DNA of 64,000 bases, from contig OX638356.1 in NCBI GenBank assembly GCA_951813395.1, positions 1,529,340 through 1,593,339 on the forward strand. Reading direction: 5' to 3'. The stretch comes from Longimicrobiales bacterium (GTDB lineage Bacteria > Gemmatimonadota > Gemmatimonadetes > Longimicrobiales > Gaopeijiaceae). The notes beneath the pieces are model-generated. The model was not told the origin of the DNA. It did not search any database and saw only the letters and a list, made by a program, of their open reading frames with translations. This document shows positions 53,502-62,864 of this stretch, piece after piece. The stretch's first letter is position 1. Every line of letters starts with the position of its first letter. The translations under genes were made by a program, and so were the position numbers.

Positions 53502-56240
53502 ATGGCGCTGAATAGGCCGCAGAAAAGAGGCCTGTCGTTGTCGCGCCGGTCCTGTTTGGCTATGGGCCGCAGCCTACTCCCTGGAGAGTGGACGGTGGGG
53601 TTGGCGGCTGCCGGGCTGGTTCTCCTCTCGTGTTCGACACTCGAGTCACCCTCGACGACCGCCGAAATGGGGCCAGCGCGAGAGGCCGGCATCCAGATTG
53701 CGCAGGCCCGGGACGCGCACGCCGGTCCCATCGCCACAGGAGCCGAAGCGCAGGCGATGGTCGAACAGTACTGTGTGCGTTGTCACAACGATGTTCGCCG
53801 TACGGCGCTCCTTGAACTGGACCAGTACGACGCCACGAACCCGGCCACCCACCCCGAGATCTGGGAGAAGGTGGCCACCAAGTTGCGTGCGGGGGCCATG
53901 CCGCCGGGAGGTGTGCGTCGTCCCGATGAAGAGACCTACGACGCGGTGGCCGGCTGGCTCGAATCGGAGTTGGACGCCGCTTGGGCGAAAAACCCGAACG
54001 TCGGTCGCATCAACGCGGTGCACCGGCTCAACCGTACCGAGTACAACAACGCCGTGAACGACCTGCTTGGGCTGGACGTTGATGTCATTGACGCGTTGCC
54101 CGGCGACGAGACGATGGGCGGCGGATTCGACAATGTGGCCGATGCCCTGAGCATCTCGCCGCTCCACATGGAGCGTTACCTGTCGGTCGCCCGGACGGTC
54201 ACCCGACTGGCGGTCGGACTGCCGCCGGCGGGGGCGGGTTCGTCTCGCTACGTTGCGGACGACGCGAGACGCCAGAACGTCCGGATGAGTGACGATTTGC
54301 CCCTGGGCTCCCGTGGAGGCATGGCCATCCGCCATATCTTCCCGGTGGACGGCGAGTACCGGATCCGGGTACGTCTTCAGAAGAACTATGCGGGCTACGC
54401 TCGCGGGCTCGGATGGGAGCAGGAACTCGACGTCCGGATCGACGGAGAATTGGTGGACAGGCTCGTCTTCGGCGGCGAGGGCCGGCAACATCGGCCGGTG
54501 GCCAACAGCTACGCGGGAGCCGGCGGGGGCCCCGGCTGGCCGGGATCTCCCGAGTGGGAGAACTACGCCAAATTCGGTGCCGAAGCCCCTCTGGTGACGA
54601 CCGTGCAAGTCGAGGCTGGAAGCCGGGTCGTCGGCCTCTCGTTCACCAAGGATCTCGCCTACGGGGAGGAGTACCTGCTTCCGCAGGCCCCAGTCCAGAC
54701 GAGGAGCCAGATCGACTACTTCAACAACGAGTACTTCGGCATGTCGGGCGTGATCGGGATGGAGATCGACGGCCCATTCGGCGAGACCGACGTCGCCGAT
54801 AACACGCGGAGCAGGGAGGAGATCTTTGTCTGCGAGCCGCAGTCCGTCTCCGGCGAGGAAGGCTGCGCCACGGAGATCCTGACGCGAATGGCACGGCGCG
54901 CCTACCGCCGGCCTGTCACCCATGACGATATGGAGATCCTGCTCCGCTTCTTCCGCATGGGTCGGGATGAGGGAGGGAGCTTCGACCACGGTATCCAGTT
55001 GGCACTGGAGCGGCTCCTCATCGACCCGGACTTCCTCCTGCGTGTCTATCGCGAGCCGCGCGTGCGCGCACCGGATCAGGCGCCGGAGTTTGCCGAGGGC
55101 GCCCCCTATGCGCTGAGCGATCTGGAGATAGCGTCACGGCTGTCTTTCTTCCTCTGGAGCACCGTCCCCGACGAGGCCCTGCTCAGGCAAGCCGAGCAAG
55201 GTCGGCTTGCCGATCCCACGGTGCGGAGCGAGCAAGCCCGGCGAATGCTGGAAGGCTCCCGGGCCCGCGAGACTCTCGTGGAGGACTTCGCCAGCCAGTG
55301 GCTGAAGCTCCGCGAACTGGACGACCGGCTTCTCCAGGACGACATCTACATCGAGTACGGCCACAACCTCCGCGAGGCCATGGAAGAGGAGACCAAGCTC
55401 TTCTTCGAGTACGGCATTCGTGAGGACAGGAGCGTGGTCGAACTCCTCGACGCCGACTATACCTTTGTCAACGAGCGACTTGCCGACCACTACAACCTCC
55501 CCGGCGTGGCCGGGAGCCACTTCCGCCGGGTCCAGCTTCCCGACCTCGAGAAAAGGGGCGGTCTGCTGGGGCACGCCAGCATCCTCACGGTGACGTCCTA
55601 TCCGGAGCGGACCACGCCGGTGCTTCGGGGCAAATGGATCCTCGAGACAATCCTGGGTCGGCATGTGCCGCCGCCCCCGCCCGACCTCGACACGAGCCTT
55701 GAGATCCCTGAGGACCAGGGGACGGTGCGGAAACCCACGATCCGGGAGCGGCTCGCAAAGCATCGCACGGAGCCGACCTGCGCCAGCTGCCACCGGACGA
55801 TCGATCCGCTGGGTTTCTCCCTTGAGGCCTATGACGCCGCGGGGGGTCTTCGGCTGATCGACGAACTCGGAAATCCCGTGGACGACACCGGCCTGTGGCC
55901 CGAGACCGAACAGGAGATCCAGGGATTGGCGGGTCTCCGGAATCTGATATTGGAGAACAAGGAGCAGTTCGTTCGAACCGTGACGACAAAGCTCATGCAA
56001 TACGCCCTCGGGCGCGATGTCGAGTACTATGATCAACCGACAATCCGGAAGATCATTCGCGATGCAGAGGCAGACAATTACGCCTGGTCGTCGATCATTC
56101 TGGGGATTGTGGAGAGCCCACAGTTCCTCATGCGGATGCGTGCGGTAGCGACCCCGACAGCGGAGCAGTCAGCGTTCTCGCGCATGGAGGCTGGACGCAT
56201 GGAGCCTGGAGAGGACAACAATGGACTTTATCACTGGTAG
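53502..56240 (+). CDS. DUF1592-family cytochrome-c-like lipoprotein (module C)
   Basis: A 912-residue protein from ATG 53502; ATG 53490 and 53562 are alternatives. A lipobox-like LLSC (Cys44) ends the signal. Haem motifs are CVRCH at 91-95 and CASCH at 760-764. Domain blocks follow the family: HRLNRTEYNNAVNDLLGLDVD, EIASRLSFFLWSTVPDEAL, RGGLLGHASILTVTSYPERTTPVLRGKW, LMQYALGRDVEYYDQPT. It has a longer middle section than modules A and B, including a glycine-rich stretch (YAGAGGGPGWPGSP). It is the first gene of a tightly packed operon, with DUF1552 overlapping by 20 bases. Confidence 0.92.
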   Translation: MALNRPQKRGLSLSRRSCLAMGRSLLPGEWTVGLAAAGLVLLSCSTLESPSTTAEMGPAREAGIQIAQARDAHAGPIATGAEAQAMVEQYCVRCHNDVRRTALLELDQYDATNPATHPEIWEKVATKLRAGAMPPGGVRRPDEETYDAVAGWLESELDAAWAKNPNVGRINAVHRLNRTEYNNAVNDLLGLDVDVIDALPGDETMGGGFDNVADALSISPLHMERYLSVARTVTRLAVGLPPAGAGSSRYVADDARRQNVRMSDDLPLGSRGGMAIRHIFPVDGEYRIRVRLQKNYAGYARGLGWEQELDVRIDGELVDRLVFGGEGRQHRPVANSYAGAGGGPGWPGSPEWENYAKFGAEAPLVTTVQVEAGSRVVGLSFTKDLAYGEEYLLPQAPVQTRSQIDYFNNEYFGMSGVIGMEIDGPFGETDVADNTRSREEIFVCEPQSVSGEEGCATEILTRMARRAYRRPVTHDDMEILLRFFRMGRDEGGSFDHGIQLALERLLIDPDFLLRVYREPRVRAPDQAPEFAEGAPYALSDLEIASRLSFFLWSTVPDEALLRQAEQGRLADPTVRSEQARRMLEGSRARETLVEDFASQWLKLRELDDRLLQDDIYIEYGHNLREAMEEETKLFFEYGIREDRSVVELLDADYTFVNERLADHYNLPGVAGSHFRRVQLPDLEKRGGLLGHASILTVTSYPERTTPVLRGKWILETILGRHVPPPPPDLDTSLEIPEDQGTVRKPTIRERLAKHRTEPTCASCHRTIDPLGFSLEAYDAAGGLRLIDELGNPVDDTGLWPETEQEIQGLAGLRNLILENKEQFVRTVTTKLMQYALGRDVEYYDQPTIRKIIRDAEADNYAWSSIILGIVESPQFLMRMRAVATPTAEQSAFSRMEAGRMEPGEDNNGLYHW

Positions 56241-57579
56241 GCACATCTCGCGGCGCACTGTCCTTCGGGGCGCTGGCGCGGCGCTGATGCTGCCATTCCT
56301 GGAAGCGATGACGCCAGCCCGTTTGACTGCGGGCAGCGGCCCCAGGCGCAAGTCTCCTCACAGATTCCTGGCGTACTACACGCCGAACGGTCAGGCCATG
56401 CCGCACTGGACGCCGACTGGCGAGGGCCGTGACTTCGCGCTCTCCGACATCCTGGGTCCGCTGGAGCCGTTCAGGGAGAGGATCATCATCCCGTCGGGGC
56501 TGAGCGCGTCGTGGAACTTCAACCACGCCGGTGGGCCCACCAGCTTTCTCACCGGCATGGTGGGGAGGTCGCTGGGCGACGCAGAGGCGGTGGACAACAC
56601 CGACATCATCGCGGCGGAGTCGATCGATCAGATGCTGGCGCGTGCGTGGGGGACGGAGACGCAGCTGGGCTCGCTGGAGCTTTCCCTGGACGGTCCGCCG
56701 AACGCCGGCACCTGTGCCATCCTGAACTGCGCCTACACGCATACCATCTCCTGGCGGAGCCCCACGCAGCCTCTCCCGATGGAAAACCATCCGCGAACGG
56801 TCTTCGAGCGGCTCTTCGGGGACACGGGGACGACTGAGCGTGAACCGCGGGAGCGGCGCCTGCAACAACAGAAGAGCCTGCTGGACTCCGTGACCGACAA
56901 GCTGCGGGCGCTGAGGCGCGAGCTGGGCCCGCAGGACCAGCGCAACGTGGAGCAGTACACCGAAGCGGTGCGAGACGTGGAACGGCGGATCCAGGTGGCC
57001 GAGCAGCAACTGGACGTCGATCTGCCGAACATGGAGCAGCCGCAGGGGATTCCGGAGACTCTGGAGGATCATCTGGAGCTGCTGCTGGACATGCAGATCC
57101 TGGCCTATCAGGCGGACATCACAAGGGTGTCGACGATGATGATCGGGCGCGAAGTGAACGCACGGCCGTATCCGCAAATCGGTGTTCCGGAAGCGTGGCA
57201 TCCGCTGTCGCACCACGGCAACCGTCCAGACATCGTCAAGTATGTGTCGAAGATCAATCGGTATCATGTGGAGCTCTTCACCCGTCACCTCACGAAGCTG
57301 AGTCAGACTCCCGACGGCGACGGTTCGCTGCTGGATTCGATCACCGGGCTGTACGGGTCGGGGATCTCCAACAGCCAGCGCCACGCAGGCGACAATATTC
57401 CGCTGGTCATCGTGGGTGGTGGCAACGGCAAACTGAACGGTGGGCAGCACATCCGGTACGAGGGCGGACCGACGCACGCGAACCTGTTGGCGACCCTCAT
57501 GGACAAGATGGACATGCCGATGGACAAGATCGGCGGCAGCACAGGCCGGCTACCGATCGACACCCTCGGCGAGCTCTGA
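56221..57579 (+). CDS. DUF1552 protein with RR-type export signal (module C)
   Basis: A 452-residue DUF1552 protein with the signal SRRTVLRGAGAALMLPFLEAM. It is clearly diverged from the A and B copies: CAILNCAYTHTISWRSPTQPLPM replaces the A/B version, the GGDHFRSSATFLTQSHP block becomes NHAGGPTSFLTGM, and the HNHKRCPLF region reads QRHAGDNIPLVIVGGGNG. The histidine SHHGN block is retained. It overlaps the DUF1592 stop by 20 bases, so the two are translationally coupled. Function unknown. Confidence 0.92.
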   Translation: MDFITGRHISRRTVLRGAGAALMLPFLEAMTPARLTAGSGPRRKSPHRFLAYYTPNGQAMPHWTPTGEGRDFALSDILGPLEPFRERIIIPSGLSASWNFNHAGGPTSFLTGMVGRSLGDAEAVDNTDIIAAESIDQMLARAWGTETQLGSLELSLDGPPNAGTCAILNCAYTHTISWRSPTQPLPMENHPRTVFERLFGDTGTTEREPRERRLQQQKSLLDSVTDKLRALRRELGPQDQRNVEQYTEAVRDVERRIQVAEQQLDVDLPNMEQPQGIPETLEDHLELLLDMQILAYQADITRVSTMMIGREVNARPYPQIGVPEAWHPLSHHGNRPDIVKYVSKINRYHVELFTRHLTKLSQTPDGDGSLLDSITGLYGSGISNSQRHAGDNIPLVIVGGGNGKLNGGQHIRYEGGPTHANLLATLMDKMDMPMDKIGGSTGRLPIDTLGEL

Positions 57580-57596
57580 TACACTGCGCCCGCACG

Positions 57597-57854
57597 ATGC
57601 CCATCTTCGAGTTTCGTTGCCAGCAGTGTGATGAGCAGTTCGAGTCCCTCGTGCTGCACTCGTCCGCCCCGGCCCGATGTCCTGCCTGTGACAGCAACCA
57701 CCTGGAGAAGCTCATCTCCCTTCCCGTAGTGAGTTCCGACCACACCAGAAAGCGCGCACGACAGAGCGCCCGGGCGCACGCGAGTGGCATCCGTCACGAG
57801 AAGCAGCACGAGGATCACAAGGAACTTCACGGGCATCTGGCGGAAGACCATTGA
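57597..57854 (+). CDS. FmdB-family zinc-ribbon protein
   Basis: An 85-residue protein. The N-terminus MPIFEFRCQQCDEQFE and then CPACDSN give two CxxC pairs, the FmdB/putative regulatory zinc-ribbon pattern. The second half is basic and histidine-rich (HTRKRARQSARAH, HEKQHEDHKELHGH). It has no export signal, so a small cytoplasmic protein sits inside an operon whose other products look exported. The stop overlaps the TTG start of the next gene (TTGA). Role unknown. Confidence 0.85.
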   Translation: MPIFEFRCQQCDEQFESLVLHSSAPARCPACDSNHLEKLISLPVVSSDHTRKRARQSARAHASGIRHEKQHEDHKELHGHLAEDH

Positions 57855-58801
57855 AGACGTCGACGTGGTTTGCGCCAGGCATCCTTGGCATCGCGGCGGG
57901 GCTGGCATGCCAGGCTGCCCCGGCCGGCGACCACGCGGACGAGCCGACCGTGAGCTACGAGCTTGTGGAGGACTGGGCCGGCACCCCCGAGGACGTGGGC
58001 ACCGTTTCGGCGGTCGATGTCGATGCCGAGGGCAACGTCTATGCATTCCGCCGGGATGCCAACGACGTGTGGCGGCTCGATGCCGAGGGCAACGTGCTGG
58101 ACGAGTGGGACCAGGATTTCGCCCAATGGGCCCATGGGATCCGTGTGGGGCCGGACGAGGCCATCTGGACCGTCGACGGACAGGGCCACCAGGTCAAGAA
58201 GTGGAGCCACGACGGTCGCGAACTCCTCATGACCCTGGGCGAGTACGGGGTAGCTGGAGTGACGCCCACCACCTTCGATCGACCCACGGACGTGGCCTTC
58301 GGTCCCGACGGGGAGTTCTTCGTCTCCGACGGCTACGGGAACAACCGTGTGGTCAAGTACGACCGGAATGGCGAGTTCGTCGCGGCGTGGGGTGAACCCG
58401 GCACCGAGCCGGGACAGTTCGACCTTCCCCACACAATCGTCGTCGACTCCCGTAGCCGCGTGCTTGTCGGGGACCGCGAGAACGCCCGCATCCAGATCTT
58501 CGACCTGGACGGGAACCTCCTCGAGGTGTGGGACCATCTGGGCTCACCGTACGGCCTCTCCATCGACGACAACGACCAGCTCTACGTGGCCGACCTGGTC
58601 AACGCCAGAATCTGGATCGCCCGGGCCAGCGACGGCGAGCTGCTGGGAACCATCGAGGACACGAAGGCCATCCACTGGATCGCGGTGGACGGGCAGGGCG
58701 ACGTCTACGCCGCGACGCCGGCACCGGCCACGGGCCAATTCTGGGACGATCCCTCCGAGATCTGGTATCTGAGGAAGTACCGGAAGGTGGCGGGCAATTG
58801 A
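57851..58801 (+). CDS. NHL-repeat beta-propeller lipoprotein (module C)
   Basis: A 316-residue protein with a TTG start at 57851 that overlaps the zinc-ribbon stop. The signal ends in lipobox GLAC (Cys20). NHL-type blades are repeated: TFDRPTDVAFGPDGEFFVSDGYGNNRVVKYDRNGEFV, FDLPHTIVVDSRSRVLVGDRENARIQIFDLDG, and SPYGLSIDDNDQLYVADLVNARIW. The family includes peptidylglycine alpha-amidating-lyase-like propellers, but no activity can be assigned. The next gene starts at its stop (TTGA). Confidence 0.85.
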   Translation: MKTSTWFAPGILGIAAGLACQAAPAGDHADEPTVSYELVEDWAGTPEDVGTVSAVDVDAEGNVYAFRRDANDVWRLDAEGNVLDEWDQDFAQWAHGIRVGPDEAIWTVDGQGHQVKKWSHDGRELLMTLGEYGVAGVTPTTFDRPTDVAFGPDGEFFVSDGYGNNRVVKYDRNGEFVAAWGEPGTEPGQFDLPHTIVVDSRSRVLVGDRENARIQIFDLDGNLLEVWDHLGSPYGLSIDDNDQLYVADLVNARIWIARASDGELLGTIEDTKAIHWIAVDGQGDVYAATPAPATGQFWDDPSEIWYLRKYRKVAGN

Positions 58802-59454
58802 GCAGGCGACCCCATCCGATGTTGATGGCCATGGCCGCGGCGGGTGTCCTGACCGCGTCGGCTGGCGCCCAGGAGGAAGCTCACGCCCACATTCTGAGGG
58901 TAGTGAATCCCGAGGCCACGGCGGTGGAGGAGCTGGGCTTCCTCAGACAGGCTGTAGGCGAAGCGGGCACCGCGGCAGAGTACGCATCTTTTGCCGCCGG
59001 TGGCCAGGAGCGACCCGGTGACCTCTGGGCAATGAAGACCCACGCGCGGAACATCCTCCACGCTCTGGATCCCACGCGGGTGGAGAACGGCCCGGGCCTG
59101 GGGTTTGGGCTATTCGAGGCTGCCCGGAAAACCATCGAGCACCTCGAGATGGCGGCCGATGCTTCCGACGCAACGGACAACGTCCGGACCCACGCGAGGC
59201 ACGTGGTGAATTGTGTTCACAACACCCTTGAGCGTGCCCACAGGATGCTGGGGATCGTCGAGCAAATCCTGGCCACGGAGTCGGCCGAGGAAGCGGACCA
59301 ACTTTCCGATCGGCTCAACACACTGGGCTTCCAGCTTAGAAACGGTGTAGACGCCAACGGCGACGGGAGGGTCACGTGGCACGAGGGAGAGTGTGGCCTG
59401 TACATTGCCCAGGAACACATGCAGCTGCTGATGAGGGGAGAAGGAATCGGATGA
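58798..59454 (+). CDS. Secreted helical protein of unknown function (module C)
   Basis: A 218-residue protein with a TTG start at 58798 overlapping the upstream stop, and a signal peptide (LMAMAAAGVLTASAGAQ). The mature part is mainly helical with many conserved-looking histidines (KTHARNILHALD, NVRTHARHVVNCVHNTLERAH) and an EF-hand-like loop DANGDGRVTWHEGE near the C-terminus that may bind calcium. I do not recognise the family. The regular histidines could also coordinate metal or haem (inference). It is coupled to the ankyrin gene by an ATGA overlap. Confidence 0.75.
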   Translation: MSRRPHPMLMAMAAAGVLTASAGAQEEAHAHILRVVNPEATAVEELGFLRQAVGEAGTAAEYASFAAGGQERPGDLWAMKTHARNILHALDPTRVENGPGLGFGLFEAARKTIEHLEMAADASDATDNVRTHARHVVNCVHNTLERAHRMLGIVEQILATESAEEADQLSDRLNTLGFQLRNGVDANGDGRVTWHEGECGLYIAQEHMQLLMRGEGIG

Positions 59455-60977
59455 AGGCGATCTGGAGGGCGATGCTGCCCGGTGTGCTCGTAGCCTTTCT
59501 CGCGGCGGCGGTAGCTGATCCGCCTCCGATCGTGGACGCCGCCAGGAATGGCGATGAGGCGGCGTTGCGCTCTCTGGTGGAGCAGGGGGCGAACGTGAAC
59601 GCCACGGCTGGCGATGGCTCGACGGCGCTCCTGTGGGCGAGCCACCGGGACCTGCCGGAAAGCGTGGATCTACTGGTCCGAGCTGGGGCCCAGGTAAACC
59701 GGGCGAACGACCTCGGTGCCACGCCTCTGTGGGCGGCGAGCGAAAACGGCAGTGTGGCGGTGGTGGAACTGCTGCTGGACGCGGATGCGGATCCGAACCT
59801 CGCACTACGCCACGGCGAGACGCCCCTCATGGCCGCCGCACGATCTGGCGGTGCGCGGGCGGCGGAGCTGCTTCTGGAGCATGGAGCGGATCCAAACGCG
59901 ACCGGTCCACGGGGCCAGACCGCGCTCATGTGGGCGGTGCTCGACCTCTCGTCGGACGTGGTGAAGGTGCTGGTCGACCACGGGGCGGACGTGCATGCCC
60001 GGACGGCGGCAACAATGGAGTTGAAGGCGCACGAACCCCACACCCACATCCAGAACCAGGGTTGGTTCGAGCACGGTGGCAACACCGCCCTGATGTTCGC
60101 TGCCAGGGTCGGCGACGCGGAATCGGCAAGGCATCTCGTGGCCGCCGGCGCCGACGTAAACGACAAGTCGGCTTTCGGCGTCAGCGCGCTGGCCATGACG
60201 GCCTACTCCAACTTCCGCACTTTGGTGGCCGAGCCGGCCTACTCTTCGGGTGGCCCGTATACGATGGGTGCGAGGGAGGGCTTCCGTCCCGGCCAGTTCG
60301 GCGAAGTCGTGGAGTTCCTCCTGGAGGCTGGTGCGGACCCGAACGGGGGATCCGACAAGTTCACGGCACTCCACGCAGCGATTCTGCGCCATGACCAGCG
60401 CTCGGTGGACCTGCTTCTGCAGCACGGCGCCGACGTCACTATCCCGCTCGCAACCTTCACGCCGCACCAGCGCGGCTCAAACCAGGCTTTCTACTTTCAC
60501 AACGGCTGGATCGGCGCCCGTCCGGTGTGGCTCGCCGCCCGCTTCGGGACGGCTGGAATCCTGCGCAGTCTGCTCGAACACGGCGCCGACCCGCGTTTCG
60601 TGCACCGCAGCGAGTACTTCAACGGTGTCGACGGCGCCCTGACTTCGGGAATCTTCGCAGCACGACAGCTGGAGCTCACTACGACGCTCATGGCAGCCCT
60701 CGGCATGAGCAATGCCGGAAGGCCGTGGGTCTATCAGCACGTATGCACGCCGGAGCACGAGCAGGCGACGCTCGATAAGGTGCGGTTGCTTGTGGACGCA
60801 GGCGCCGACCTCGCCATGGAGACCGCCGACGGCTTCACGGCGCTCGACCAGGCCAGGGCGTTGCAGTACGAGTCGGTCGTCGAAGTTCTGCTCGCTGCCG
60901 GGGCGCCCGGAGGAGTAGGTCTGGACGAGGCGGAGTACGACTTCCTGAACCGGCGGACGCAGGGAGGCTGCGGGTAG
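59451..60977 (+). CDS. Secreted ankyrin-repeat protein (module C)
   Basis: A 508-residue protein with a signal peptide (MLPGVLVAFLAAAVA) and about eight ankyrin repeats beginning IVDAARNGDEAALRSLVEQGANVNA. It shares the family layout of modules A and B but has its own insert (TPHQRGSNQAFYFHNGWIGARPVWLAARFG) and ends RRTQGGCG in place of the NNHxCVSC tail. The start at 59451 overlaps the stop of the preceding gene (ATGA). It is the last gene of module C, 36 bases before the convergent ggt gene. Binding partner unknown. Confidence 0.92.
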   Translation: MKAIWRAMLPGVLVAFLAAAVADPPPIVDAARNGDEAALRSLVEQGANVNATAGDGSTALLWASHRDLPESVDLLVRAGAQVNRANDLGATPLWAASENGSVAVVELLLDADADPNLALRHGETPLMAAARSGGARAAELLLEHGADPNATGPRGQTALMWAVLDLSSDVVKVLVDHGADVHARTAATMELKAHEPHTHIQNQGWFEHGGNTALMFAARVGDAESARHLVAAGADVNDKSAFGVSALAMTAYSNFRTLVAEPAYSSGGPYTMGAREGFRPGQFGEVVEFLLEAGADPNGGSDKFTALHAAILRHDQRSVDLLLQHGADVTIPLATFTPHQRGSNQAFYFHNGWIGARPVWLAARFGTAGILRSLLEHGADPRFVHRSEYFNGVDGALTSGIFAARQLELTTTLMAALGMSNAGRPWVYQHVCTPEHEQATLDKVRLLVDAGADLAMETADGFTALDQARALQYESVVEVLLAAGAPGGVGLDEAEYDFLNRRTQGGCG

Positions 60978-61013
60978 GCAGCCGGGACCAGGCCTGACAG
61001 GCGCCCTCGAGCC

Positions 61014-62693
61014 TCAGTGCCCCGCCGCCATCCCGTCCATTCGCGGCTCTGACGCAGCAGCCCAACCGCGCTCGAGCCGCATGATCGCCTGTCCACCGCC
61101 GAAAAACACGCCGACAGGGTCCGCCAGCACGTGCCCCATCGCCTCCAGCGCCCGTCGCACCTCGAGGGGGACCACGTGCTCGATCGCCACGCGATTCCCG
61201 GCAAGGTGGTTGAAGCGCGGCGCATCGAGAGCATGCTGCAGATCCATCCCGAAGTCGACGAGGTTGATCAGCACCTGGACGTGCCCCTGGGGCTGCATCG
61301 CGCCGCCCATGACCCCGTAGCTGAGCCACGGCTCCTCACGCCCATCCGCCGTAGTCTTCGTGACGAACGCCGGGATGATCGTGTGGAAGGGACGGCGACC
61401 CGGCGCCACCGCATTCGCGCGCCCCGCGTCGAGCGAAAACCCCACGCCCCGATTCTGCAGCGCAAACCCGGTGCCCGGCACCACCACGCCCGACCCGAAC
61501 GCGCTCGCGATGCTGTTGATGAACGACACCATATTGCCGTGGCGGTCGGCGACAGTGAAGTAGGTCGTCTCGCTTGCCGTGATCGCCGTGCCCGGATCGG
61601 CCCGCTCGATCGCACGCTCGGGATCGAGCAGCGCTCGCCGCGAATCGATGAACGCGTCGCTCAGCAGATCGTCCGGCGAAACCCTCATGTTGGACGGATC
61701 GCCGACAAAATGCTCCAGGTCGGCATACGCGAGCTTCTTGGCCTCGATGAGGTGGTGCAGGTACGCGACAGAGTTGTGTCCCATGGCCTTCAGATCGAAC
61801 GGCTCCAGGAGTCTCAGGATTTCAAGGGCGGCGATCCCCTGGCCGTTGGGCGGCAGTTCATGGAGGCGGTAGCCTCGGTACGGGACGGAGATAGGCTCCA
61901 CCCAGTCCACGCTGTGCGACCGCAGGTCATCAATGGTGAGAAACCCGTCCAGCTCCGAGACGCGCTGGACGATCGCTTCTCCCAGCTCCCCGCGGTACAG
62001 CACGTCCGGCCCGCCCTCGGCGACGAGGCGGAGCGTGCGCGCAAAGTCGGGATTGCTGAACCACTCGCCCGGGCGCGGGGCCCTCTCGCCGTCGATCAGG
62101 AAGGTCGCTTTCGCCCCCTCGTCCCGGCTGAGCATCTCCTGCGCGCCTTCCCAGAAATCGACGATCACAGGGCTCGCCGGGAATCCCCCCTCCGCCATCT
62201 TGATCGCCGGTGCGAGCGCGTCGGCGAGCGTGATCGTGCCGTAGGTGTCGAGCAGCGTCTGCCATCCGGCGAGGGCGCCGGGCACGGTGATGGTCTCGGC
62301 CCCGGAGCGCGGCATGCTTTCGTGGCCACGGCCCAACAGCTCCTCCCGGGTCATCAGCGTGCCGGCGCGGCCGCTCCCGTTGAGCCCGACCATGCGCTGC
62401 TCGTCGGCCAGCCAAAGAATCGCGAACATGTCACCGCCGATCCCCGTCATCATGGGCTCGACCACGTTCAGCATGGCCGCGGTGGTCACGGCGGCATCGA
62501 TCGCATTGCCGCCGCGCTGGAGCACGGCCAGCCCGGCGCCCGTGGCCAGTGGCTGGCTGCTGGCGACGACCCCATTCGGCGCATAGACCGTGGAGCGGCC
62601 CGCCATCGTGCCGGACCGGTCCTGCTGAGCATGCACGAACTGAATCGGGTTCACGGCGAGAAGCGTGGCGGCGAGGGCGGGGAGGATGCGCAT
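61014..62693 (-). CDS. ggt: Gamma-glutamyltranspeptidase
   Basis: A 559-residue enzyme with a signal peptide (MRILPALAATLLAVNPIQFVHAQ). It hydrolyses or transfers the gamma-glutamyl group of glutathione and related peptides in the periplasm. The proenzyme is expected to cleave itself before the nucleophile Thr376 in SETTYFTVADRHGN. Other motifs are MTGIGGDMFAI, PPNGQG, GVVVPGTGFALQNRGVGF and GVMGGAMQPQGHVQ. The start at 62693 was preferred to a longer frame to 62768 because it opens with the signal and has AAGGAG eight bases upstream. It is divergent from an ankyrin gene. Confidence 0.95.
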   Translation of the reverse strand: MRILPALAATLLAVNPIQFVHAQQDRSGTMAGRSTVYAPNGVVASSQPLATGAGLAVLQRGGNAIDAAVTTAAMLNVVEPMMTGIGGDMFAILWLADEQRMVGLNGSGRAGTLMTREELLGRGHESMPRSGAETITVPGALAGWQTLLDTYGTITLADALAPAIKMAEGGFPASPVIVDFWEGAQEMLSRDEGAKATFLIDGERAPRPGEWFSNPDFARTLRLVAEGGPDVLYRGELGEAIVQRVSELDGFLTIDDLRSHSVDWVEPISVPYRGYRLHELPPNGQGIAALEILRLLEPFDLKAMGHNSVAYLHHLIEAKKLAYADLEHFVGDPSNMRVSPDDLLSDAFIDSRRALLDPERAIERADPGTAITASETTYFTVADRHGNMVSFINSIASAFGSGVVVPGTGFALQNRGVGFSLDAGRANAVAPGRRPFHTIIPAFVTKTTADGREEPWLSYGVMGGAMQPQGHVQVLINLVDFGMDLQHALDAPRFNHLAGNRVAIEHVVPLEVRRALEAMGHVLADPVGVFFGGGQAIMRLERGWAAASEPRMDGMAAGH

Positions 62694-62864
62694 GGACGGC
62701 ACTCCTTGCGGGATTGAATGGCGACGCGCAGGCTGGTCATCCGGTTCGATCCGGAGACCCGCGCCCATCTGCCACCGTCAGAGACCACACGGTCCAACGT
62801 AGGGTGCGGTGGAGCGGGTTGGAAAGCAGCGATTACCCCCGGAGGCCCTGGCCGAGAGAGCTCG

